Of a stretch of DNA of 64,000 nt, positions 10,507-23,940 are shown piece after piece. A program made the translations under genes and the position numbers. Where the stretch lies: assembly GCF_002879885.1 (NCBI RefSeq), contig NZ_PNYA01000032.1, positions 23,502 through 87,501 on the forward strand, read 5' to 3'. The stretch's first letter is position 1, and the number at the start of each line of letters is the position of its first letter. Source of the DNA: Trinickia dabaoshanensis (GTDB lineage Bacteria; Pseudomonadota; Gammaproteobacteria; Burkholderiales; Burkholderiaceae). The notes beneath the pieces were generated by a model. The model was not told the origin of the DNA. It ran no database searches and saw only the letters and a program-made list of their open reading frames with translations.

Positions 10507-10780
10507 TGTTGTGTTCTCCCGTAGCGGATCAGGACAGCGTGAAGCGTAGACGAGATCGAGTAAACGCCACGATAAGAGTGAGAGGACGCGCGTAAAAATC
10601 GTGTAAACGGTCCATGGTTTCCGTCTGCGAGGACACGGATCGTGGCAGCCATAACTCGGATTGGTCCGAGAATTTCGCCGACTAGCAAAACGACCGCGTC
10701 AAGCGGCTAGCCTCTGCCTCGCGTTCAAGCCCGCGCTGCCTGCGGGCTCGAACGCCTCACTCTTATTCAACGAGGCATAG

Positions 10781-12850
10781 ATGTTCAGTTGCTCCCCAGG
10801 CACGCTACGGCGTGCGTTATTGATTTGCGTATCCCTGGCTTTCTCGGTCGATGCCGTGGCCGAGTCCGGCCACTACCGCGCGAGAGAAGAATTGCTTTCG
10901 ACGGGCGTCCGAATTGCCCAGCGAGTCGATGCCGTTGCCTTCGCCGGTTTCCAAGGTGCCCCTACCAACTCGCCGGACACCGACGTTCCGGCTGTCGGCG
11001 GCGATCACATGCGTTCGATCCGCGCCCTCGTGCCGAACGAGCGGAATAGCACGTTCGCGATCGCGTTACCGAACGGATCGGCATATCTCACGCTCGACCT
11101 GTTCAACCATGCGTTGCTCATCGGCTACGGCGGACCTTCGGTCACGCAGTCGGCAACACCGTTTTGGGGAACCGATAAGAAATCCATACGGCTCCCAAGC
11201 GACGATCCGCGCTGGTCGCAGGTCGTGAATACCGGCGATCGCATTTCGTCCAAGGCGACGCACGTGCTCGTCACGCTGTATGTCGTCCCCCGGCTCGACG
11301 ATAGAGCGAAAACCGGTAGTACGGCCAATCTGACGCTGACCGTCAGCGAGGCGACGGTGCAGGGCATGCATGTGGTCAGCGGCCGCTCCCTGGCCGACAG
11401 CGTGATGCTTTCCGTGAGCGACGCCGATTGGGCAGGCTGGCGCGAACAGCCGCTTCGCGCGGGCACGATCGCCGCTACCGACGCGGCCTTCGCATTACCG
11501 GCGGCGTTCCCCCATCGCTTGCCATTCTTGGAGCAGCGCACTGTCGATCTAAGCGGCGATTCGGGCGGGCGCCGGCGCGACAAGCGCTGCATGATGAATG
11601 TCGCCTACGAAATGAGCAATTTGCTGTTCCCCGCGCTCTTGGAGGTGTACTTCGGCCGATCGGATCTGTGCACGCTCGATCCGCATCCGAACCAAGACAT
11701 CGCCGCGCCGCTTCCGCTCGTTGAAGTGGCCAATCGCGAGGACGTCCCACGCCTGCCCGATTCGGCCGTATTCGAGGCGACCGCGCAGGAGCCGGACGAA
11801 CTAGGCGCCGTGGAAGCATTCGATGCGGCGATGAATATCGAGTTTTGCAATTCCAATCATCCGCAGGCCGCCGGCGAGGACGCGTGTACGGATGCGGACC
11901 GGCGAGCGGCCGCCGCGCTCGGCGATCTCACCCCCACGCAAATCGACGAATTCTTGGCGCAAATCGAACGTATGTACGATGCCGACCGAGCCGGGCCGGC
12001 CACGCTGCGAACGGGCAACGACGAATTGGACCGATGGCTGAACGCCGATCTGGTGCGCGCCGAAAATGCGTTGAACGCCGCGCAAGCAGTCGTCCACGTG
12101 TCGGATGCAAGAGAAGAACCCGAAGAGCCGGTGAAGAAGAAGAAAAAGAAAAACAACAAGAAACAAAAATTGGTGAAGGCGAGCTGCACCGAAAACGATA
12201 AAGCGCATGACGCTCCGGGAGACCGCGCCCGCAAGTGCGTCAAGGCTGCGAAAGCATTGCTGCGCGAGAGGAGCGACACGGTAGCGATTACGCCTCAGGT
12301 GGCGAGCCGCGACTCCTACAGTTTGCGCGGCACGGACCAATTCAACCGCTTCGTCAGGGAGTTCAGAAACTCCGGTAGAGGCATGCCGCGCGGCATCTCC
12401 GAAGATCAGTTCGCGACATTCACCGCTGCGATCGGCAGAGACACGGCATCCACGGGCGATAACCTCGGCTTCGTGTTCATCAACGATCCGGTGCTGCGCG
12501 GCGGGGCATCGCGCTTTCCGTATGGTGTCGAGCATATCTGGTCTCCCGGGGGCGGAGGTAATGAGAATGCGGGCCACCGGCAGGATTGGGAGAAGCTGAA
12601 AGGACTTCCCGTGGAAAATCGAGAATTGTTGATACAGGTGATCATGGCCGCGCTGACGGATCGAAATGCCCGCTTCACGCAAACTCGATCGCACAATGGC
12701 AACGTCGTGCGAACGTTCCAATACTTCGTCTTCATGCGGGGCAATGTGCCGTACGCGGTCAGGAATGTGCGAATCGTCCTGGCTCAAAACGGCATGGTGG
12801 TGACCGCCTTTCCGCTTCGCGGCGCCAGCGCCGAACCGCTAGCGATGTAA
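10781..12850 (+). CDS. Large secreted protein of unknown function, possible C-terminal toxin-like domain
   Basis: A 689-residue protein with an N-terminal signal peptide (LRRALLICVSLAFSVDAVA, cleavage near residue 28). The region up to about 240 is beta-rich (NLTLTVSEATVQG). A cysteine-containing segment follows, then a strongly basic linker at about 451-465 (KKKKKKNNKKQK). The C-terminal domain (about 500-689) contains VEHIWSPGGGGNENAGHRQDWE and ends VRNVRIVLAQNGMVVTAFPL. That ending resembles the last strands of some RNase-like toxin folds. I do not recognise the whole protein. An ACGAGG Shine-Dalgarno precedes the ATG. It stands alone, with no obvious immunity gene beside it. Confidence 0.8.
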   Translation: MFSCSPGTLRRALLICVSLAFSVDAVAESGHYRAREELLSTGVRIAQRVDAVAFAGFQGAPTNSPDTDVPAVGGDHMRSIRALVPNERNSTFAIALPNGSAYLTLDLFNHALLIGYGGPSVTQSATPFWGTDKKSIRLPSDDPRWSQVVNTGDRISSKATHVLVTLYVVPRLDDRAKTGSTANLTLTVSEATVQGMHVVSGRSLADSVMLSVSDADWAGWREQPLRAGTIAATDAAFALPAAFPHRLPFLEQRTVDLSGDSGGRRRDKRCMMNVAYEMSNLLFPALLEVYFGRSDLCTLDPHPNQDIAAPLPLVEVANREDVPRLPDSAVFEATAQEPDELGAVEAFDAAMNIEFCNSNHPQAAGEDACTDADRRAAAALGDLTPTQIDEFLAQIERMYDADRAGPATLRTGNDELDRWLNADLVRAENALNAAQAVVHVSDAREEPEEPVKKKKKKNNKKQKLVKASCTENDKAHDAPGDRARKCVKAAKALLRERSDTVAITPQVASRDSYSLRGTDQFNRFVREFRNSGRGMPRGISEDQFATFTAAIGRDTASTGDNLGFVFINDPVLRGGASRFPYGVEHIWSPGGGGNENAGHRQDWEKLKGLPVENRELLIQVIMAALTDRNARFTQTRSHNGNVVRTFQYFVFMRGNVPYAVRNVRIVLAQNGMVVTAFPLRGASAEPLAM

Positions 12851-12931
12851 GGCCACGCTCGGGCGGAGGTGCAGCGCTTGGCGCCCGCGTCCCCGCTCCC
12901 TGCGCGTTCCTTGTCCGGCCCCGCTCCACTG

Positions 12932-14218
12932 TTAGCGGTCGAACACGATGTCCGGCGTCAATGCTCGTGCCATCGCGGCATTGCCCGCATCGTTCGGATG
13001 CAGGTGATCGCCCACATCGTACGCCGGCAACAAGCGCGTCGGATGCGCGGGGTCGCGTAACACCGAATCGAAATCGGCCACCGCATCGAACGCGCCGCTG
13101 TTGCGAATCCACGCATTGACTTCCTGTCGCACCGTGTCCTTGCCCGCCGCGTAGTAGCCGTGCACGTCGGTGCCTTCCAACGCCCCCTCGAACGGCGCGA
13201 TCGTGCCGCCGACGACGCGCAGGCCGCGCGCATGCGCGCGCTCGATCAATTGGCGGTAGCCGTCGATCAGCGCTTGCGCGGTCATCGCCTTTTCGTCCGG
13301 TGCGAAACTCGATCCCGGCCAACCGATGTCGTTCGTGCCGAGCAGGACGATCACGGTTTTCACGTTCGGGCGGGCAAGTACGTCCCGATTCAGCCTCGCC
13401 AGCGCATTCACGCCCATACCGTCGCGCAGCAAGCGAGCGCCGGAAATGCCGGCGTTGATCACCGCGACATGGTCTCCGGCGAGCGTGCGCGCGAGGTCGT
13501 CCGTCCAACGGCGATCGGCATTCATGGTCACGCCGCGGCCGTCGGTGATCGAATCGCCGAGCGCGACGATCGCGCTCGTGCCTTGCGGGGCGTCGACGAT
13601 TACCTCGCTGATCAGCAATCTCGCATCGAGCAGCACCGGTTCGGTCAAGCGCGCATCGCCTAGATGATTGCCGGGTACGACCTCGGCATTTTGACGCCCG
13701 TCCCAGTGGAAGGTCGCGAGCGGGGTACGGTTCGGCAGATAGAGACTCACGGCGAGACGCGCAAGGGCGGCAACCGGCATATCGATCGGATCGGAGATGA
13801 CGCGTCTGCCCGGCGCGATCGTCGTCATGGCTTGACCGCCGAACGTGACTTGACGGTCGGTGGACGTATCGATCGACGCCGCTTCGTCGGTCAACGTTGC
13901 GACGTGTAGGCCGCCGACGGTCACGGGCCTCGTTCCGTATTCGTTCGATACGGCGATACGGATTCGCTGCCCGCCGACGCTCAGCCGCACGATCTGGCGT
14001 ATCGTGCTATCGGTCAGCGTATCGGGAATGCCCTTGGGCAACGGCAGTGTATGGTCAGCCCAGCTGGGCTGCACGCTTGCTGCCCAGGTATCGACCCAAG
14101 CGGCTTGAGCGGGTTGACACGCCGCACCACCGGCTAGCATGGCGCCGGCCACTAGCGTTTTCGCGGCCTTGCGCAAAAGGTGGGACGAAGCCGTCCCGAA
14201 GGGATATCGAGGTTTCAA
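12932..14218 (-). CDS. SGNH/GDSL-family hydrolase, exported
   Basis: A 428-residue esterase-like protein. The N-terminus is a signal peptide (KTLVAGAMLAGGAACQPAQA, cut near residue 39; the Cys could alternatively be lipidated). The block I nucleophile is S223 in ALGDSITDG, block III is the GTND motif (VLLGTNDIGWPG) and the catalytic Asp-His lies in DHLHPND near residue 405. The family cleaves ester bonds in acylated glycans or lipids, but the substrate is unknown here. The start is TTG at 14218, supported by a GGAG element upstream. Confidence 0.9.
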   Translation of the reverse strand: MKPRYPFGTASSHLLRKAAKTLVAGAMLAGGAACQPAQAAWVDTWAASVQPSWADHTLPLPKGIPDTLTDSTIRQIVRLSVGGQRIRIAVSNEYGTRPVTVGGLHVATLTDEAASIDTSTDRQVTFGGQAMTTIAPGRRVISDPIDMPVAALARLAVSLYLPNRTPLATFHWDGRQNAEVVPGNHLGDARLTEPVLLDARLLISEVIVDAPQGTSAIVALGDSITDGRGVTMNADRRWTDDLARTLAGDHVAVINAGISGARLLRDGMGVNALARLNRDVLARPNVKTVIVLLGTNDIGWPGSSFAPDEKAMTAQALIDGYRQLIERAHARGLRVVGGTIAPFEGALEGTDVHGYYAAGKDTVRQEVNAWIRNSGAFDAVADFDSVLRDPAHPTRLLPAYDVGDHLHPNDAGNAAMARALTPDIVFDR

Positions 14219-14382
14219 CTTGTCGCTCCAGAGAGTCGGCGCGCGAATTGCACGCCCGGAGACGCCAAGTTAGGTCATTCCTTTTTACCTTAGAAGCTGG
14301 CAAACTCGCATATCACTCATTCCGTTTTAGAATGTGCGTAGATTCGATTAGCGCGATGAGCTCTTTCGTTCGCGGTCGGCGG

Positions 14383-14646
14383 TTAGCGCGCGCGCCTTGT
14401 CCAACAGAAATAGCCCACGGTAAGCCCGACCGTTAGCGCGTCCGTTGCATAGAGTGCCGGCAACGGATCGGTCCATTTATCCATGTTGGTCGTTCGCGAA
14501 AAATAGGGTGCACCGCTTCCATAAGCTTCAGCCAAATTGAGGCCGTTAAATATGGCCACGCCCACGATCAAGACAACCGACGTTAGGCTGACGGAAAGAT
14601 GGAAGGCTCGTTGCGGCGTCATATTCCGAGTGACAGACGCATTCAT
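14383..14646 (-). CDS. Small membrane protein, hypothetical
   Basis: An 87-residue protein starting at ATG 14646 (MNASVTRNMTPQRAF). It has two probable membrane helices, about 13-31 (FHLSVSLTSVVLIVGVAIF) and about 64-82 (ALYATDALTVGLTVGYFCW), and a short basic end. The loop between them (YGSGAPYFSRTTNMDKWTDP) is tyrosine- and proline-containing. The frame can extend 49 codons upstream, but that extension looks non-coding. It is divergent from the LysR gene. The function is not recognised. Confidence 0.6.
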   Translation of the reverse strand: MNASVTRNMTPQRAFHLSVSLTSVVLIVGVAIFNGLNLAEAYGSGAPYFSRTTNMDKWTDPLPALYATDALTVGLTVGYFCWTRRAR

Positions 14647-14824
14647 GCTCCGCGTTCGGCATCGTACCGATTCAGCATAGAGGTTCACCAAGGCTGTCGA
14701 AGCCGAACAATGTATCTCTCCATCGAATACCTTCCGACCGTAGCGGAAATTATCAGACGTTTTGCAAGTGCGGCCGTCGGTGACGTGAAGCACAACCTAA
14801 CCACTCAAATGCAAGGCACCCTTC

Positions 14825-18709
<3,885 letters not shown>

Positions 18710-18777
18710 CGTTGAATCTCCACTTGATCGCTTACTGCCGGTGGGGTGCTTTCAGGTTTTTTTCAGCCGTGCCGTAT

Positions 18778-20088
18778 TCATGCAGCTTTGGCAGCTCGTG
18801 GTGCCGTTGCAGTTGTCGATTCCTCCGCCGCGACGCGCGACGGATTATTCGGATGCGTGGTCCAGTTGGCGTACTCGCCGTTATCGACGCGCTCCATCGT
18901 GATGCATTGCTCGACGGGGCAGACGTGCATGCAAAGATTGCACCCGACACATTCGGAATCGACCACCTCGAAGTGGCGTTTGCCGTCCTTCTCGCGCGTA
19001 ATGGCCTGGTGCGACGTGTCTTCGCAGGCGATGTGACAAAGGCCGCATTGAATGCACTTGTCCTGGTCGATGCGCGCCTTGATGTCGTATCGCAGGTTCA
19101 AGTATTTCCAGTCCGTGACATTCGGAACCGCGCGGCCGCGGATGTCGTCGAGCGTGGCGTAGCCCTTTTCGTCCATCCAGTTCGATAGACCGTCGGCGAG
19201 ATCGGAGACGATACGAAAGCCGTAGTGCATCGCCGCGGTGCACACTTGCACGCTGCCGGCGCCCAGCACCATGAACTCGGCCGCGTCGCGCCACGACGAA
19301 ATGCCGCCGATGCCCGAAATCGGCAGACCTGGCGTTTCCGGGTCGCGCGCGATTTCGGCGACCATGTTCAACGCAATCGGCTTGACGGCCGGGCCGCAGT
19401 AGCCGCCGTGCGTGCCCTTGCCATCCACGGTCGGCATGGGCGCCATCTGATCGAGATCCACGGCGACGATCGAATTGATCGTATTGATCAGCGATACGCC
19501 GTCCGCCCCGCCTTGATATGCGGCGCGCGAGCCCATGCGAATGTCGCTGATATTCGGCGTGAGCTTGACGAGGCAAGGCAGCTTCGTGCCTTCCTTCACC
19601 CAGCGCGTGACCATCTCCACGTATTCCGGCACCTGGCCGACGGCAGCCCCCATGCCGCGTTCGCTCATGCCGTGCGGACAGCCGAAATTCAACTCGACGG
19701 CATCGGCGCCCGTGTCTTCGACGAGCGGCAAGATCCATTTCCAATCGCGCTCGTTGCACGGCACCATCAACGATACGATCAGCGCGCGATCGGGCCAGTC
19801 GCGTTTGACTTGCGCGATCTCGCGCAGATTGACGTCGAGCGGACGGTCGGTGATCAGCTCGATGTTGTTCAGCCCGGCGATACGCTGGCCGTTCCATTGC
19901 ACGGCGCCGTAGCGCGAACTGACGTTCACCACGTGCGGATCGAGTCCGAGCGTTTTCCAGACCACCCCGCCCCAGCCCGCCTCGAATGCGCGGTTCACGT
20001 TATAGGCTTTGTCGGTTGGCGGCGCGGACGCTAGCCAGAAAGGATTCGGCGACGTAATACCCGCAATCGTGCAGCGTAGATCGGCCAT
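18778..20088 (-). CDS. preA: NAD-dependent dihydropyrimidine dehydrogenase, subunit PreA
   Basis: A 436-residue catalytic subunit that reduces uracil and thymine with electrons from PreT. The FMN barrel begins at the N-terminus (MADLRCTIAGITSPNPFWLASAPP) and includes ELNFGCPHGMSERGMGAA. The C-terminus carries two [4Fe-4S] motifs, CIQCGLCHIAC and CVGCNLCMHVC. An Ala-rich tail follows. It lies 49 bases downstream of preT and 68 bases upstream of the permease gene. Confidence 0.96.
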   Translation of the reverse strand: MADLRCTIAGITSPNPFWLASAPPTDKAYNVNRAFEAGWGGVVWKTLGLDPHVVNVSSRYGAVQWNGQRIAGLNNIELITDRPLDVNLREIAQVKRDWPDRALIVSLMVPCNERDWKWILPLVEDTGADAVELNFGCPHGMSERGMGAAVGQVPEYVEMVTRWVKEGTKLPCLVKLTPNISDIRMGSRAAYQGGADGVSLINTINSIVAVDLDQMAPMPTVDGKGTHGGYCGPAVKPIALNMVAEIARDPETPGLPISGIGGISSWRDAAEFMVLGAGSVQVCTAAMHYGFRIVSDLADGLSNWMDEKGYATLDDIRGRAVPNVTDWKYLNLRYDIKARIDQDKCIQCGLCHIACEDTSHQAITREKDGKRHFEVVDSECVGCNLCMHVCPVEQCITMERVDNGEYANWTTHPNNPSRVAAEESTTATAPRAAKAA

Positions 20089-20137
20089 GGTCGGCTCCGT
20101 GGGAATGGGGTTGTTTTGCCTATCGAGCGGTCGCGCG

Positions 20138-21487
20138 TCAGGCCGCTTTCACGGCGGCCAGCGCGAACGCCGCGTCGATCGACGCCGCCGCGAGCTTGCC
20201 GTCCTGCACCGCTTGCACGGTCAAATCCATGCCGGCCGATGCCGCGCAATCGCCGCCGGCCCACACCTTGTCGAGCGATGTGCGCATGTCGGCGTCCACC
20301 GCAATGCGGCTTTCATCGAGCGTCAATAGCGCGTGATCGAGACCGATGGGAACCAGCGTTTGACCGATCGCCAGGTGCACCATGTCGGCTTCCAAAGTGA
20401 AGCGCTCCGCTTCGCCATCGCCGCCAGTGCGCTCGAACTCGACGGCAGTCACGTTGCCGTTGCTGCCGAGCAAACGAATGGGCTTGGCCTGCGTGACGAG
20501 CGTCACTCCTTGGGTCCGCGCGAACTCGCGCTCGGCCCCTGTCGCACTCATCGATGCTTCGCCGCGCCGGTACACGATGGTCACGCTCGTTGCCCCGAGT
20601 TTGCGGCTTTGCACGGCGGCATCGACCGCTGTATTGCCGCCGCCGATCACGACCACACGCCGGCCGACCGGCACCATCGCCAGATCCCGCGCCTCGCGTA
20701 CCTGCTTGATGAAATCGACGGCGTTCATCACGCCGTTCAATGCATCCCCTTCAAGCTCGAGCGCTCGCACGCCGCCCAGACCGATAGCGAGGAACACGGC
20801 GTCGTACTGTTGGCGCAGCGCATCGAGCGTGATATCGCGCCCCATGACGAGGCCCGTCTTCAGCTCGATCCCGCCTACCGAAAAAAGCCATTGCAGTTCG
20901 CGTTGCGCGAAATCGTCAACGGTCTTGTACGCGGCGATACCGTATTCGTTGAGGCCGCCGCCCTTCTCGTTGGCGTCGTAGATCGTCACGCGATGCCCGG
21001 CCGCAGCAAGTCGATGCGCGCACGCCAGCCCCGCCGGTCCCGCGCCTACGACGGCCACATGGCGTCCGCTGTCGGGCGCTCGCGTCCACCGTACCGCGTC
21101 GTTCGCCATCGCCCAATCCGTCGCATGACGCTGCAGCGCGCCGATCGCGACAGGCTTCGCGTCCTGATGATTGCGCACGCATGCGCCCTCGCAAAGGATT
21201 TCGGTTGGGCATACGCGCGCGCACATGCCGCCCAGGGGATTGGCGGAAAGGATGTCGGTGGCCGCGCCCTTTAGATTGCCGTTGCCGATCTTGCGGATGA
21301 AGCTTGGGATGTCGATTTGCGTCGGGCACGCTTGAACGCACGGCGCGTCGTAGCAATAGTGGCAGCGGCTCGCGGCCGCGGCGGCTGCGGTCGGATCGAG
21401 TAGCGGCGCGATATCGGTAAATTCGCACGAAAGCTGCTCGGACGACAGGCGGTGCGCCGCGATGTCGCCTGTTTGCTTGATGGCCAT
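20138..21487 (-). CDS. preT: Dihydropyrimidine dehydrogenase, FAD/Fe-S subunit PreT
   Basis: A 449-residue partner of PreA that takes electrons from NAD(P)H. The N-terminal cysteine clusters CHYCYDAPCVQACP and CARVCPTEILCEGACV bind iron-sulfur centres. An FAD-binding GAGPAGLACAHRLAAAG lies near residue 150, and the nucleotide-binding GGGNTAVDAA lies near 280. The split PreT/PreA arrangement corresponds to the N- and C-terminal parts of the single-chain mammalian enzyme. It heads this sub-operon, 123 bases after the amidohydrolase gene. Confidence 0.95.
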   Translation of the reverse strand: MAIKQTGDIAAHRLSSEQLSCEFTDIAPLLDPTAAAAAASRCHYCYDAPCVQACPTQIDIPSFIRKIGNGNLKGAATDILSANPLGGMCARVCPTEILCEGACVRNHQDAKPVAIGALQRHATDWAMANDAVRWTRAPDSGRHVAVVGAGPAGLACAHRLAAAGHRVTIYDANEKGGGLNEYGIAAYKTVDDFAQRELQWLFSVGGIELKTGLVMGRDITLDALRQQYDAVFLAIGLGGVRALELEGDALNGVMNAVDFIKQVREARDLAMVPVGRRVVVIGGGNTAVDAAVQSRKLGATSVTIVYRRGEASMSATGAEREFARTQGVTLVTQAKPIRLLGSNGNVTAVEFERTGGDGEAERFTLEADMVHLAIGQTLVPIGLDHALLTLDESRIAVDADMRTSLDKVWAGGDCAASAGMDLTVQAVQDGKLAAASIDAAFALAAVKAA

Positions 21488-21526
21488 ACGCGTTCCTTCG
21501 TCAAAGTGAGGACGTAGCCTTGCCCG

Positions 21527-21550
21527 CCGGCTTCGTGTGAACGAAGCCGG
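21527..21550. other. Perfect inverted repeat between amidohydrolase and preT genes
   Basis: A 10-bp perfect stem (CCGGCTTCGT / ACGAAGCCGG) with a 4-base loop lies 40 bases upstream of the preT start. Neither side has an adjacent U tract, so it is more likely an RNA stability or processing hairpin than an intrinsic terminator. Confidence 0.45.
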
Positions 21551-21610
21551 GACGGCGTCATTTTTGTGGTAGAGCGTTGAAACGTTAAAGCGCGTTCGAG
21601 TGCTTGACTT

Positions 21611-22888
21611 TTACGATGCCGGTTCGCACGCGCGCTCGAGCATCGCGTGCAGCAATACGTTCGCGCCCGCCTCGATCCATTCGGGCGTCGCGTCTTCGAT
21701 TTCGTTATGACTGATGCCGTCCACGCACGGCACGAACACCATCGATGTCGGCGCGACCTGCGACAGATAGCAGGCGTCGTGACCGGCGCCCGACACCATG
21801 TCGCGATGGGGATAGCCGAAGCGCTCCGCGGCGGCGCGCACGGACTTCACACAGGCTGCGTCGAACTTGACGGGTTCGTAGTAAAAGATCTGTTCCAACT
21901 GCGTTTCGAGGCCGATCCGGCCGGCGATTTTCTCGACGCCCTCACGCAACGCGGCGTCCATCTTCGCAAGCACGGCATCGTCCGGGTGACGGAAATCGAC
22001 AGTAAAGAACACGCGGCCGGGGATCACGTTGCGCGAGTTCGGGTACACCTGCATCATGCCCACCGTCGCGCAGGCGAGCGGCGCGTGGTCGAGGCCGATG
22101 CGATTCACGAGATCGACGACGCGGGCAGCGCCGAGCAGCGCATCCTTGCGGCGCGGCATCGGCGTGGGGCCCGCATGCGCTTCCTGGCCCGTTAGCGTGA
22201 TCTCGTACCAACGTTGCCCCTGCGCATCGGTGACGACGCCGATCGTCTTTTGCTCGGCTTCGAGGATCGGCCCTTGTTCGATGTGCAGTTCGAACGCGGC
22301 ATGCAATGGGCGGCCTCCGCATGGCAGATCGCCCGCATAGCCGATACGCTTCAGTTCCTCACCGATCGTTTTGCCGTCGACGTCCTTGCGCGAGAGCCCA
22401 TAGTCCAACGTGAAGACGCCTGCGAACACGCCCGATGCGACCATCGCGGGCGCAAAGCGCGAGCCCTCTTCGTTCGTCCAAATGACCACTTCGATCGGGT
22501 GCTCGGTTTCGATCTGCCGGTCGTTGAGACTGCGGATCACTTCTAGGCCGCCCAATACGCCGTAGATGCCGTCGAAGCGGCCGCCCGTCGGCTGGGAATC
22601 CGCGTGCGAGCCCGTGACGACCGGCAACGCGTTCGGATTCGTGCCCGCGCGCCGCATGAAGACGTTGCCCATCTGATCGACGCTGACCGTGCAGTCGGCC
22701 TCCTTCGCCCAACTGACGATCAGATCGCGCCCGGCCTTATCGAGATCGGTGAGGGCGAGACGGCAAACGCCGCCCTTCTGCGTTGCGCCGATTTTCGCCA
22801 TCGTCATCAGCGAGTCCCACAGGCGCTTGCCGTTGACGGTGATCGCCGTATGGAGTCCTTGCTTCAAAGCTTCCGATACCGCAGTCAT
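21611..22888 (-). CDS. N-carbamoyl-beta-alanine amidohydrolase (M20-type Zn hydrolase)
   Basis: A 425-residue binuclear-zinc amidohydrolase expected to release beta-alanine (or 3-aminoisobutyrate), CO2 and ammonia, completing reductive pyrimidine breakdown. Motifs include TGSHADSQPTGGRFDGIYGVLGGLE, WTNEEGSRFAPAM and SGAGHDACYLSQ. I chose the ATG at 22888 because AGGAGA lies 8 bases ahead; a frame extension of 13 codons has no such signal. Related enzymes hydrolyse ureidoglycolate or L-carbamoyl amino acids, and the neighbours favour the beta-ureidopropionase assignment. Confidence 0.9.
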   Translation of the reverse strand: MTAVSEALKQGLHTAITVNGKRLWDSLMTMAKIGATQKGGVCRLALTDLDKAGRDLIVSWAKEADCTVSVDQMGNVFMRRAGTNPNALPVVTGSHADSQPTGGRFDGIYGVLGGLEVIRSLNDRQIETEHPIEVVIWTNEEGSRFAPAMVASGVFAGVFTLDYGLSRKDVDGKTIGEELKRIGYAGDLPCGGRPLHAAFELHIEQGPILEAEQKTIGVVTDAQGQRWYEITLTGQEAHAGPTPMPRRKDALLGAARVVDLVNRIGLDHAPLACATVGMMQVYPNSRNVIPGRVFFTVDFRHPDDAVLAKMDAALREGVEKIAGRIGLETQLEQIFYYEPVKFDAACVKSVRAAAERFGYPHRDMVSGAGHDACYLSQVAPTSMVFVPCVDGISHNEIEDATPEWIEAGANVLLHAMLERACEPAS

Positions 22889-23189
22889 TTGTCGTTCTCC
22901 TATGGATTGACAGGCTATGCAGTTCAACCTACGCGCGGCGCGAGAGGCGGGGTGAAAATATGCCGCTTGAATCCTGACCGGATGGACAGGTTGTAGTTGA
23001 TCAAAAACACCAAATCAATGTCTTTCTGCATTTCGATGCGGATCGGGGCGAGAGCGAGAAGCGTGCCATTGCGATGCATCATCGCGTTTTCGCGCATACC
23101 GGGTGGCGACGCATCGGTTCTCGGTCCGATCGTGGAGGGAGCGGCTAGAATGAAGCGCAACGCGGCACCGGGGCCGCGCAAGGCGAACG
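22889..23189. promoter_or_regulatory. Divergent promoter region of the pyrimidine cluster
   Basis: The 301-base spacer separates the minus-strand catabolic genes from the plus-strand TetR/RutR-type regulator. It must hold both promoters. Besides the operator candidate listed separately, it has a short TTGATCAA palindrome near 22997-23004. I see no gene in it. Confidence 0.6.
22974..22989. promoter_or_regulatory. Candidate RutR-like operator
   Basis: The 16-mer CTGACCGGATGGACAG has the layout of the enterobacterial RutR site TTGACCAnnTGGTCAA and matches 10 of its 14 defined positions, with the same 2-base centre. It lies 86 bases upstream of the amidohydrolase start and in the same spacer as the RutR-type gene. 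The match is by eye, so the assignment is an inference. Confidence 0.4.
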
Positions 23190-23894
23190 ATGAGAGACGA
23201 CAAGCCAGTGGAAGAAGCGGCCGGGAGCGAGACCCCTCATGACGAAGCAAGCCCACCTTTGCGGCGGCGCAAGGCCCACATCCGCGAGAGCGCCGAAGCG
23301 CATCTTCTTGCGTGCGCCGAAGCCGTTTTCGCGGAGCGCGGCTTCGAAGGGGCGAGCACGGCGATGATCGCCGAACGCGCCGGTGTACCGAAAGCCAACG
23401 TTCATTACTACTTTCCGACGAAGCTCGCGCTCTATCGCCGCGTGCTCGAAGATTTGTTCGAAGACTGGCACCGCGCGGCCAATACGTTCGAAGGCACCGA
23501 CGATCCTGTGGCGGCGATCGGCGGTTATGTTCGCGCGAAGATGGAATTGTCGCGGCGGCGGCCGCTCGGCTCGAAGGTGTGGGCGAACGAGATCATCCAC
23601 GGCGCCGAGCACATGGCCGACATTCTCGAGCAACGCGTGAAGCCCTGGCTCGATACGCGCGTGACCGTCATCGACGATTGGATCGCACGCGGGCTGCTTG
23701 CGGACGTGGATGCGAAAGCGCTGATGTACATGATTTGGGCGACGACGCAGCACTATGCGGATTTCGATGCGCAGATACGGGCGCTGGGCGGTAAGCGGGC
23801 GTTGTCGCAAAAGGCGTTCGAGGCGACGACAGATGAGGTCGTGCAGCTCGTGATTCGTGCGTGTGGGGCGCGCTCGCCTGATGAGGATCGGTGA
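23190..23894 (+). CDS. TetR-family regulator, RutR type
   Basis: A 234-residue repressor with a helix-turn-helix at about 40-85 (STAMIAERAGVPKANVHYYFPTKLALYRRVLEDL). The C-terminal effector domain ends in the RutR-type MIWATTQHYADFDAQI. RutR proteins bind uracil or thymine and release DNA. Divergent placement next to the reductive pyrimidine operon makes it the probable local regulator. The N-terminal 30 residues are acidic and low-complexity. Confidence 0.9.
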   Translation: MRDDKPVEEAAGSETPHDEASPPLRRRKAHIRESAEAHLLACAEAVFAERGFEGASTAMIAERAGVPKANVHYYFPTKLALYRRVLEDLFEDWHRAANTFEGTDDPVAAIGGYVRAKMELSRRRPLGSKVWANEIIHGAEHMADILEQRVKPWLDTRVTVIDDWIARGLLADVDAKALMYMIWATTQHYADFDAQIRALGGKRALSQKAFEATTDEVVQLVIRACGARSPDEDR

Positions 23895-23940
23895 CGAGAC
23901 GACATTCGAAGGCGGGCAACATCGGGCGTCCTGACTCGTC

